Source: Azophilus sp965220835 (GTDB taxonomy: Bacteria; Pseudomonadota; Gammaproteobacteria; Pseudomonadales; Azotimanducaceae). Taken from it: a DNA stretch of 64,000 nt. The notes beneath the pieces are model-generated. The model was not told the DNA's origin and made no database searches. It saw nothing but the letters and a program-made list of their open reading frames with translations. The position numbers were made by a program, and so were the translations under genes. Below are positions 55,309 through 62,475 of this stretch, piece after piece (position 1 is the stretch's first letter; each line of letters starts with the position of its first letter). The stretch is from assembly GCA_965220835.1 (NCBI GenBank), contig OZ244842.1, positions 2,170,001 to 2,234,000 on the forward strand. The letters are read 5' to 3'.

Positions 55309-55874
55309 CAAGCCTGGTCCTCCATGTCTTCCGGCAACGCGCGGATGTCCGGCAGGTTGCGCCAATAGCCCTTGTAGTCCATGCCGCAGCCCAACAGATA
55401 GCGATTGGGGCATTGCAGGGCGGCAAAGTCCACCTCCACCGCACGGTTGCCAGGCACGTCCTTGCGGCTGAGCACCGTGGACCAGACCCGCTCAGCACCG
55501 GCCGCTGCCGCCCACTCGCACACCGCGGCCAAGGTGTCCCCGTGATCGAGCACGTCATCGACAATCAGCACCTGCCGGCCCGTGACGCTTTGGACGGGCG
55601 AGGCGATCCAGTCCAAGGCGCCGCCCGCCGTGCTGTCTCGGTACCGCGCCACATGGACGTAGCCCAATTCAAGGGGAAAGTGGAGGCGGTCAAGCAGCCT
55701 GCCGCAGTAGGGCAGCCCGCCGTGCATCACGCACAGCAGCAGCGGATTGGCCTGCTGCAGGGCCAAGCTGATGCGCACCGCGGTCTGATCCACCGCCCGG
55801 GTCACCGCCTCGGCATCGACGATGACTTCGGAACGCTGCCACGCGGCCAGCACATCCTCGGCTACCCGGGTCAC
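55308..55874 (-). CDS. hpt: Hypoxanthine-guanine phosphoribosyltransferase
   Basis: 188 residues. The PRPP-binding motif is VLIVDDVLDHGDTLAAVC, preceded by LLLCVMHGGLPYCGRLLDRL and HVARYRDSTAGGALDW. The C-terminal base-recognition segment is RYLLGCGMDYKGYWRNLPDI. It converts hypoxanthine or guanine plus PRPP to IMP or GMP. It lies directly upstream of the MTIP-like gene (one-base overlap) and directly downstream of mscS (four-base overlap), so the three are one transcript. Confidence 0.9.
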   Translation of the reverse strand: MTRVAEDVLAAWQRSEVIVDAEAVTRAVDQTAVRISLALQQANPLLLCVMHGGLPYCGRLLDRLHFPLELGYVHVARYRDSTAGGALDWIASPVQSVTGRQVLIVDDVLDHGDTLAAVCEWAAAAGAERVWSTVLSRKDVPGNRAVEVDFAALQCPNRYLLGCGMDYKGYWRNLPDIRALPEDMEDQA

Positions 55875-56944
55875 CGCGTGGGCCCCTCCAGATGCATGAC
55901 CTGGGTGGGGAAGGCGATCTCCGCACCGTGGGACCGAATGACCTCCGCGATCTTGAACAGCACGTCCTGCTTGACGGCGTGGAAGGTCTGCCAGTCCGTG
56001 GTCTTGGTGAACGTGTACACAAAAAAGTCCAAGGAGGAGGCGCCGAAAGTGACGAAGTTGACCATCAGGGTGCGCTCTTGATCGATGTCGGAGTGCGCAC
56101 GCAGCATGCTCTCCACGTCGGCGACGATGGCCGGCAGGACGGCGAGGTCGTCGTAGCGCAAGCCGATGGTCTCATAGATGCGCCGGTTCAGCATCTTCGA
56201 CGGGTTCTCCACCGTCAGCTTGGTGAAGGTGGCATTGGGTACGTACAGCGGTCGTTGGTCGAAGGTGCGAATGCGCGTCAGACGCCAGCCGATGTCCTCC
56301 ACGGTGCCTTCAATTTCCTGGTCCGGCGACCGGATCCAATCACCCACGGAAAACGGCCGGTCCAGGAAGATCATCAGGGCGCCAAAGAAGTTGGCAAGCA
56401 GGTCACGGGCCGCGAAACCAACGGCGATGCCACCGAGGCCACCGAAGGCGAGCACGCTGGCGATGGAGAAGCCAAAGGCCTGCATGGCCAGCAAAACGGC
56501 GATCACCAAGACAACGATGCGCAGTATCTTGGCGATGGCCGCCGCGGTGGCCACATCCATGTGCCCGTCGCCGGGGGCGGCGTGGATGACTTGGGATTCA
56601 ACCTCGCGGATGAAGCGCACGGCAAACCAAGCCAGCACCCAGACCAACGCCACCTCCCGCAGCCGGTGGACCTCGTCAACCAAGCCTGCCTCAAACGCGC
56701 CATCGGCAAGTTCCAGCGCCCAGGAGGCGCCCACCACCCAGACGAACCAAGCAAAGGGCTTGCCGATGGCGACGATCAGCGCGTCGTCATAGCGATTGCG
56801 CGTGAGTTCCGTGCGCCGCCTCAAGTGCGCCAAGACCCGCTGGCCGGCGTAGTGGGCGAACGCGGCCACCGCCAAAACGGCGAACGACTGCACCGTCAGC
56901 CGGTAATCGGCAACCCGCGCCAGAAGATTCTCAAGAAGTTCCAT
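55871..56944 (-). CDS. Mechanosensitive ion channel, MscS family
   Basis: About 357 residues. Four N-terminal membrane helices lead to the pore helix (FGFSIASVLAFGGLGGIAVG, then FAARDLLANFFGALMIF), followed by the beta domain (DRPFSVGDWIRSPDQEIEGT, VEDIGWRLTRIRTFDQRPLY, VPNATF) and an alpha/beta C-terminal cage domain. It protects against hypo-osmotic shock. ATG 56944 is preferred over an in-frame TTG two codons upstream. First gene of the mscS-hpt-MTIP operon and divergent from lexA. Confidence 0.92.
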   Translation of the reverse strand: MELLENLLARVADYRLTVQSFAVLAVAAFAHYAGQRVLAHLRRRTELTRNRYDDALIVAIGKPFAWFVWVVGASWALELADGAFEAGLVDEVHRLREVALVWVLAWFAVRFIREVESQVIHAAPGDGHMDVATAAAIAKILRIVVLVIAVLLAMQAFGFSIASVLAFGGLGGIAVGFAARDLLANFFGALMIFLDRPFSVGDWIRSPDQEIEGTVEDIGWRLTRIRTFDQRPLYVPNATFTKLTVENPSKMLNRRIYETIGLRYDDLAVLPAIVADVESMLRAHSDIDQERTLMVNFVTFGASSLDFFVYTFTKTTDWQTFHAVKQDVLFKIAEVIRSHGAEIAFPTQVMHLEGPTR

Positions 56945-57261
56945 GGCCAAAAAATTCTAACCGGATTGGTTGGCGGATAGCACAGGCATGTGCGCGTTCG
57001 CACCGCCGGGCCCTGGCTTCGAACCGCGGGACGCACTTGGACCTGTGCCGGCAGCAGGCCAGCGCCCAATGCGCCCAAGCCTGCCCTGCGTCCACTCCGA
57101 CGGAAATGCCAAACTGAAAGTGCTGCTGGCCGACAGCTGCGGGCCAGCAGGTTGGCATTCGTCACGCCTTGCTGTATAAAACCCCATTGACTGGTTGTTT
57201 GAACACTGCTCCAAGAACGTCCTTGGTGTGGTGTTGGCCAGCCGCCAACTAGGAGGCCCCG
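56945..57261. other. Divergent promoter region of mscS and lexA
   Basis: A 317-base spacer with no supported gene. For lexA an SOS operator is expected here. Only a half-site-like CTGTATA at 57172 could be found, its partner being degenerate. AGGAGG at 57251 is the lexA ribosome-binding site. Confidence 0.45.
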
Positions 57262-57867
57262 ATGGACGGACTCACCAAAAGGCAAGCCGACGTGCTCAAC
57301 GTCATCCGGCAGTCATTGCGCGACAGCGGCTATCCGCCCACCCGCGCGGAGATTGCCCAAGTGCTGGGCTTCAAGTCCGCCAACGCCGCCGAGGAGCACT
57401 TGAAGGCCTTGGCCCGCAAGGGCGCCATCCAGATGGTGCCCGGCGCCTCGCGAGGCATTCGCCTGCCGGAGCCCGACGGGCTGCCGCTGGTCGGACGGGT
57501 GGCGGCCGGCGCACCCATTCTTGCCACTGAGCACATTGAAGAGCGCATCCAGCTTCCGTCCAGCTTCTTTCGGCCGGAGGCCCACTTCCTGCTCCGGGTC
57601 AAGGGCGACAGCATGACCGATGCCGGCATTCTCAACGGCGACCTGCTCGCCGTGCACAACACCCCGGAGGCGCGCAATGGCCAAATCGTCGTGGCGCGCA
57701 TCAACGACGAGGTAACGGTCAAGCGGCTGCGCCGTCCCAACCGCCGCAGCCGGCAACTGCAGTTGCTGCCGGAAAACGACGCTTACGATCCCATCGATGT
57801 GGATCTAAGCCAGGATGACTTCGCCATCGAAGGCATAAGCGTCGGCGTTCTGCGGCGAAGCCCTTAG
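57262..57867 (+). CDS. lexA: SOS repressor LexA
   Basis: 201 residues. The N-terminal winged helix is LTKRQADVLNVIRQSLRDSG, then YPPTRAEIAQVLGFKSANAA. The self-cleavage site is Ala82-Gly83 in GRVAAGAPILATEH. The catalytic Ser117 lies in VKGDSMTDAGILNGD and Lys154 in EVTVKRLRR. RecA-stimulated cleavage derepresses DNA-repair genes. ATG 57262 follows AGGAGGCCCCG. The stop codon lies inside the first unit of a 22-nt tandem repeat. Confidence 0.96.
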   Translation: MDGLTKRQADVLNVIRQSLRDSGYPPTRAEIAQVLGFKSANAAEEHLKALARKGAIQMVPGASRGIRLPEPDGLPLVGRVAAGAPILATEHIEERIQLPSSFFRPEAHFLLRVKGDSMTDAGILNGDLLAVHNTPEARNGQIVVARINDEVTVKRLRRPNRRSRQLQLLPENDAYDPIDVDLSQDDFAIEGISVGVLRRSP

Positions 57868-57922
57868 CGCATCCCAAAGAAGCCCTTAGCTCATCCCAAA
57901 GAAGCCCTTAGCTCATCCCAAA
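57857..57922. repeat. 22-nt tandem repeat, three copies, spanning the lexA stop
   Basis: Units GAAGCCCTTAGCTCATCCCA-AA at 57857-57878 (one mismatch), 57879-57900 and 57901-57922. The TAG in the first unit is the lexA stop codon. The other two follow it. Just beyond lies the convergent carotenoid oxygenase gene. No terminator is otherwise visible. Confidence 0.9.
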
Positions 57923-58000
57923 AAAGTGCACTGCCGCTGCCGCGGAACCGCCTAGCGAGCTGACGGGCCGCTGCCGATTGGTCCAAACAGGCCAATCAGC

Positions 58001-59407
58001 CTATGCGTTGTGCTTCCAGTTGCCGTGAAACCCGTAGGGCACGCGATGGGGCAGCTCGGCGCAGGCGATGGGGCCAGCGGCCACATCATTGGCATCCAGG
58101 AAAATCAGGTCGCTGCGGTTCTGATTGGCCCGGTAAACCACGCTCAGCAGATAGCCGTCACCTTCCTCGGCATCCGCTGACCGGGGCACGAACACGGGCT
58201 CGCCGGTGGCGTCGCCCTCCGGCAGCACGTATTGGCTGCGTTGGCCGGTGGCGAAGTCCTGATGGGCCACTGCGTTGAAACCGAGGCCTCCGGGGCCGCC
58301 AATTGACGCGCCGTAGTAGCCGTGGCGGTAGTTGTTGCCCGTGAAGCGCTCATCCAAACGCGGAAACTCGCCGCTGATGTCATCCAGGTAGCGGCGCTGC
58401 ACGCCGTTCGAGTTGTCGGCCAGGTCGAACACCCATTCGCAGAGCCGCGCCTGCGCCTTTGCCGGGTCCGGCGGGCTGCCGTCGGCGTGGGGAAACAGGG
58501 GCACTTCCTCAAACTGCATCACGTGGGCAACGATGCGGTTGCCCTCAGTGTAGGCGTTCATCGGATGGAACACGTAGCAAGGGTCGGTCTCGAACCAGCG
58601 CATGTCCGCCACTGAGCCGTCCCGGCGCATCACGCCAATGTGAGTGCCCTTCTCCGGCTCCCACGCCAAGGCCGGCTCGCCCTTCATGGCCCGCTCCATG
58701 CTGCCGGTGGCCGGGAAGATGGGAAAAATCACGTGCTCATCGGTGATGATGAAGTCGTGCACCATGCTGGCAAAGGGGGCATCGAAACGCTCCGACCGGG
58801 TGAGGTTGCCGTTGGCATCCACAGTCTGATAGCTCATGCCGGCGCTGAACGGGCCCGAGACCATGTAGCCGAAGAACAGCATCTCACCGGTCTTGGGGTC
58901 AATCTTGGGATGGGCCGTCATCGGGCCTTCAAACTGGTCGTCATAGCGCCATGTGCCTTTCGATTCCAGGGTGTCGGGGTCAATTTCGAACGGCGGATGC
59001 CCTTCCTCAAGGGCCAGCAGCTTGCCGCCGTGCCAAACCACGTTGGTGTTGGCCAAGCCCTCGTCGGCCGCTTCCTGGGTGATCGGGTCGTTCTGCATCG
59101 GGTTGAACGGGCTGTAGAGGCTGCGGCCCTCCCGCCGCTCCAAGGCCCACTTGGCGGTGCGCACCCAGCGGTTGCGATAGCGCACCCGGCCGTTTTGAAC
59201 GTGAAACATGTGCACCATGCCGTCGCCGGCGAACCAGTGGTGGTCCGCGCGCGGCGGAAACTGCGGGTCGGGGCCGTTGCGGAAATAGGTGATGTCCAGG
59301 TCGGCCGGCAGCTCCCCGCGGACAATCACGTCGTCGATGTCGCACTCCATGCGAATCGGCGCGAAATTGCCGCTGAGCTGCGGATGGTCTGGATAGGGCG
59401 TGGTCAT
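58001..59407 (-). CDS. Carotenoid cleavage oxygenase family protein (second copy)
   Basis: 468 residues. Fe(II)-dependent dioxygenase fold with ligand regions MTAHPKIDPKTGEMLFFGYM, MVHDFIITDEHVIFPIFPAT, CYVFHPMNAYTEGNRIVAHV and PHRVPYGFHGNWKHNA. The N-terminus has TYFRNGPDPQFPPRADHHWF and GDGMVHMFHVQNG. It matches the apocarotenoid/lignostilbene-type bacterial enzymes more closely than the copy at 52931 does, since its C-terminal FHG motif is canonical. ATG 59407 follows AAAGGAACGCGC. Confidence 0.92.
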   Translation of the reverse strand: MTTPYPDHPQLSGNFAPIRMECDIDDVIVRGELPADLDITYFRNGPDPQFPPRADHHWFAGDGMVHMFHVQNGRVRYRNRWVRTAKWALERREGRSLYSPFNPMQNDPITQEAADEGLANTNVVWHGGKLLALEEGHPPFEIDPDTLESKGTWRYDDQFEGPMTAHPKIDPKTGEMLFFGYMVSGPFSAGMSYQTVDANGNLTRSERFDAPFASMVHDFIITDEHVIFPIFPATGSMERAMKGEPALAWEPEKGTHIGVMRRDGSVADMRWFETDPCYVFHPMNAYTEGNRIVAHVMQFEEVPLFPHADGSPPDPAKAQARLCEWVFDLADNSNGVQRRYLDDISGEFPRLDERFTGNNYRHGYYGASIGGPGGLGFNAVAHQDFATGQRSQYVLPEGDATGEPVFVPRSADAEEGDGYLLSVVYRANQNRSDLIFLDANDVAAGPIACAELPHRVPYGFHGNWKHNA

Positions 59408-59570
59408 GCGCGTTCCTTTGCAATTGCTGGATGGGGGCGCGACTGTACCAGATATTGGAAACGGCGCGCATTGGTGTACGCAGAACTGTTACCGAGATTG
59501 GCCGAGGATTTATCCATCGGCCAGCCCATCGCTTTACACTGCCCTGTTCAATTGGTTCGCAGGTGTGAAC

Positions 59571-60401
59571 ATGAAAGTCACCGAGCTAGCCCGGAAAACC
59601 GCCCAAGGTTCATGGCGTGCGCTAAGCATCCTCTGCCTAATGGCCGCGCTGCTAGGGGCCTGCGATGCGCGGAGCCCGAAGCCCGCCTTTGAGCTTGGCA
59701 GGTTCGCACCGGCTTCCTTGGAGGGGATCATCGCCGAGTCACACCGGCTGAAGGTGCCGGGCAGTGAGATTGAGTTTTTGTCGCGGCAGTTTCTGGGCGT
59801 GCCCTATGGCGAGAACAGGCTGGTCGGTGATGCAGGGACGCCGGAAACGCTGACCGTCAACTTGGCGGCGCTGGACTGCTACACCTATCTGGACTACGTG
59901 GAGGCGCTCAGGCGCTCAACGGGCTATAGGGATTTCAGGGGCCAGGTGGCTGCCGTTCGTTATGCGCAGGGGCAGGTGGCTTGGCGGTCCCGGCACCACT
60001 TTTTTTCCGACTGGGTGGCCCAAGGCGGGCCGATCCGGGACGTCACCGCTGAGATCGGCGGCGATGCGGCGGTAGAGACCCTCAAGCACCTGAATCGCAA
60101 TGCCGAAGGTGCCGCTGTGCTCGAGGGCGTTGACGTCCGGGTTCGGCGCATCAATCACATCCCGTCCGAACGCCTTGGCCCGGCGCAGACCGAGCGACTG
60201 CGCACCGGGGACTACGTCGGCGTCTATGCCGAAGCGCCTTGGCTGGACGTGACCCACACCGGCATCGTCATCAAACGGCCGGACGGCGTGGCCTTTCGCC
60301 ATGCGTCAGCAGCCCGCGGCAAGCGCGAAGTGGTGGAGGAGGACCTGGCCGCCTACTTTCAAGGCAAGCCCGGAATCGTGGTCTATCGAGTCACGCCATA
60401 G
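59571..60401 (+). CDS. DUF1460 family lipoprotein (putative cell-wall amidase)
   Basis: About 276 residues from ATG 59571. Lipoprotein signal ALSILCLMAALLGAC. The mature domain matches DUF1460, a NlpC/P60-like papain fold: the Cys nucleophile lies in VNLAALDCYTYLDYVEAL and the His in EAPWLDVTHTGIVIKRPDG. YRDFRGQVAAVRYAQG and WRSRHHFFSDWV are also typical. It probably trims peptidoglycan peptides from the periplasmic face of the outer membrane. The frame is open to 59400, overlapping the divergent oxygenase gene, but the signal peptide fixes the start. Confidence 0.85.
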   Translation: MKVTELARKTAQGSWRALSILCLMAALLGACDARSPKPAFELGRFAPASLEGIIAESHRLKVPGSEIEFLSRQFLGVPYGENRLVGDAGTPETLTVNLAALDCYTYLDYVEALRRSTGYRDFRGQVAAVRYAQGQVAWRSRHHFFSDWVAQGGPIRDVTAEIGGDAAVETLKHLNRNAEGAAVLEGVDVRVRRINHIPSERLGPAQTERLRTGDYVGVYAEAPWLDVTHTGIVIKRPDGVAFRHASAARGKREVVEEDLAAYFQGKPGIVVYRVTP

Positions 60402-60484
60402 CCAGCCCGCCCATCCGCGCCTGTTCGCTCTTAGGGCGCGGATGCCGTGCGAGTGCCGAAACACATCAAAGTCTGTCCCGCTCC

Positions 60485-60660
60485 AAGCGCGCCAAGTTTC
60501 GCGACAGCAAATCGCCAACGAACTTCAGTGCCCGAAGCCAAAGTGCGCAGAGTATCGCCCCAGCGAAGCTCCAACGAACTTCAGCGCCCAAGCCCAAAGC
60601 GCACAGAGTTTCGCGCCAGCGAAACTCCAACGAACTTTGGCCCTCCGGGCCAAAGTTCGC
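60485..60660. repeat. Hairpin repeat array upstream of the glyoxalase gene
   Basis: Three diverging units of about 60 nt, each containing AGTTTCGC...GCGAAACTCC and CCAACGAACTTCAG (near 60494, 60551 and 60607), and ending in the GC-rich hairpin TTTGGCCCTCCGGGCCAAA (60636-60654). This is the inverted orientation of the element at 35594, 38226 and 47849, and the longest array of it in the window. The gap 60402-60722 has no gene. Confidence 0.8.
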
Positions 60661-60722
60661 ATTTGCCATCAAGTAAACTATCTTAGCCCGACATCAACTC
60701 CCTTCCCGAAGAGGACGCCATC

Positions 60723-61142
60723 GTGAAATACCTGCACACCATGGTCCGCGTCACCGATATCGACGCCTCACTGGATTTCTACTGCGACAAGCTCGGCTTG
60801 ACCGAACTGCGGCGCATCGACAACGAAGCGGGACGCTTCACGCTGGTGTTCCTGGCCGCACCTGGGGATGAATCGGCGCAGGTGGAGCTGACGTACAACT
60901 GGGACCCGGAAAGCCTGTCGGGGGGCCGCAACTTCGGCCACCTCGCCTATCAGGTGGACGACATCTACGCCACCTGCCAGCGGTTGATGGATGGCGGCGT
61001 CACCATCAATCGGCCGCCCCGGGACGGTTGGATGGCCTTCGTGCGCTCACCGGACGGCGTGTCCATCGAGTTGCTGCAAAGGGGCGAGCCGCTGACGCCC
61101 GCCGCGCCTTGGGCCGAGATGCCCAACACCGGCACTTGGTAG
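60723..61142 (+). CDS. Glyoxalase I/VOC-family protein
   Basis: 139 residues from GTG 60723. Two beta-alpha-beta-beta-beta modules: KYLHTMVRVTDIDASLDFYC, then LVFLAAPGDESAQVELTYNW (module 1); GRNFGHLAYQVDDIYATCQR, then SPDGVSIELLQRGEPL (module 2). Metal-ligand positions His5, the Glu in VELTYN, the His in FGHLAYQV and the Glu in IELLQ are all present. This agrees with lactoylglutathione lyase, which detoxifies methylglyoxal with glutathione. The spacing and length fit the Ni-type bacterial enzyme. Confidence 0.87.
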   Translation: MKYLHTMVRVTDIDASLDFYCDKLGLTELRRIDNEAGRFTLVFLAAPGDESAQVELTYNWDPESLSGGRNFGHLAYQVDDIYATCQRLMDGGVTINRPPRDGWMAFVRSPDGVSIELLQRGEPLTPAAPWAEMPNTGTW

Positions 61143-61323
61143 GCGTCGATTGGCGGCAACCGTACGCAAAAACGGGCTAGCCACTCCCGGTTCAATGTGT
61201 TACTTTTCGTATCAATTCTCAAGGCTGCGCTACGGCTGCTCGATCGGTTGGGCGCTCCGCAACCAGCAGCAAAGGGCATCGGCTTGTAAGCCGCGGCTTT
61301 AAGCCGAGCCACAGGAACTTGAT

Positions 61324-62475
61324 ATGCGCTCGACCTACCTCACAGCGATTGTCATTGCCATACTGATCGGCATCTGGCTGATCAGCGGGCAACTCGGGGT
61401 TGAGGAGTCCCCGGTGCCGCTGACCTTGGCCGAGCAGTCCGAGCTGCGCGACGCCCAGCAGGCCGACGCCGTCCCCATCCGCGTGCGCGCGCGGGTCAAC
61501 TACGCCTCGCCCCAAGTGGAGCACTTGCGCATTCGCGGCAAGACCGAGAACAAGCGCACAGTGGCGGTGCGGGCGGAGATCACCGGCACCGTCACGAACC
61601 GTCCAGTGGAGCGCGGCAGCCAAGTGGACATGGGAGACCCGCTGTGCCAAATCTCCGTGGACGACCGCCGCGCCGGGCTGCTGGAATCCGAGGCGGGCCT
61701 CAAGCGCGCGCAAATCGAGTACCAAGGCAGCCTCAAGCTGCGCGCCAGCGGCTTTCAGTCGGACACCTTGGTGGCGCAGGCCCAAGCACGGCTGGCGGAG
61801 GCCGAGGCCAAGCTCAAGCGCAGCCAACTCAACCTGGCCCGCACGATTGTCAAGGCACCGTTCGCCGGCATTGTTGAGGACGTGCACTTGGAGGTTGGCG
61901 ACTACGTAACGCCCGGGGCGCAGTGCGCCACCTTGGTGGACCTTGACCCGATGCTGCTGGTGGGCCGCGTGCCCGAACGCGATGTCTTGCGCGTGCTGCC
62001 GGGGCGGCCGGCCACCGGCCTGCTGAGCGACGGCACCCAAGTGACTGGCCAGATTCAATTCGTCGGCCAGCAAAGCGATCCCGAAACCCGCTCCTACGCC
62101 TTGGAAGTGGAGGTTCCCAACTCCGGCTACCTGCTGCGCAGCGGCGTGTCCACAGACATCGTGATCCCCGTGGCGGAGGTCATGGCGCAAAAGGTCAGCC
62201 CGGCACTGTTCGCCTTGGACGACGATGGCGTCATTGGCGTTCGCACTGTGGACGCCGACGGTCGGGTGGCCTTCAACCCGATTGAGATCGTCCGCGACGA
62301 CGCCGACGGCGTGTGGGTCACCGGCCTGCCGGAGGTGGCCACGCTGATCACCGTCGGCCAGGAGCTCGTGGTGCCCGGACAAAGCGTCGAAGTGGACTTT
62401 GAGCCCGTCGAGGAGATGCCAGCCTCGGCGCCGCCGCAAACCGCAGCGCCGGCCGAGAAGGTCAAGAGCGCATGA
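61324..62475 (+). CDS. RND efflux periplasmic adaptor subunit
   Basis: 383 residues, anchored by an N-terminal helix (YLTAIVIAILIGIWLISG). Membrane-fusion-protein architecture: lipoyl half-motif (VAVRAEITGTVTNRPVERGS), an alpha-hairpin (about 120-170), second lipoyl half (RTIVKAPFAGIVEDVHLEVG), beta-barrel (LLVGRVPERDVLRVLPG) and a membrane-proximal domain. The C-terminus is Pro/Ala-rich. It overlaps the RND permease start by four bases. Substrate unknown, though the low similarity to AcrA suggests the divergent RND branch common in marine bacteria. Confidence 0.9.
   Translation: MRSTYLTAIVIAILIGIWLISGQLGVEESPVPLTLAEQSELRDAQQADAVPIRVRARVNYASPQVEHLRIRGKTENKRTVAVRAEITGTVTNRPVERGSQVDMGDPLCQISVDDRRAGLLESEAGLKRAQIEYQGSLKLRASGFQSDTLVAQAQARLAEAEAKLKRSQLNLARTIVKAPFAGIVEDVHLEVGDYVTPGAQCATLVDLDPMLLVGRVPERDVLRVLPGRPATGLLSDGTQVTGQIQFVGQQSDPETRSYALEVEVPNSGYLLRSGVSTDIVIPVAEVMAQKVSPALFALDDDGVIGVRTVDADGRVAFNPIEIVRDDADGVWVTGLPEVATLITVGQELVVPGQSVEVDFEPVEEMPASAPPQTAAPAEKVKSA

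Noticed and set aside
57160..57200. Possible SOS box upstream of lexA (CTGTATA at 57172)
   Set aside because: Only the left half fits the CTG-N10-CAG consensus; the right half reads CCCCAT. Not strong enough to call an operator, although autoregulation of lexA is expected.
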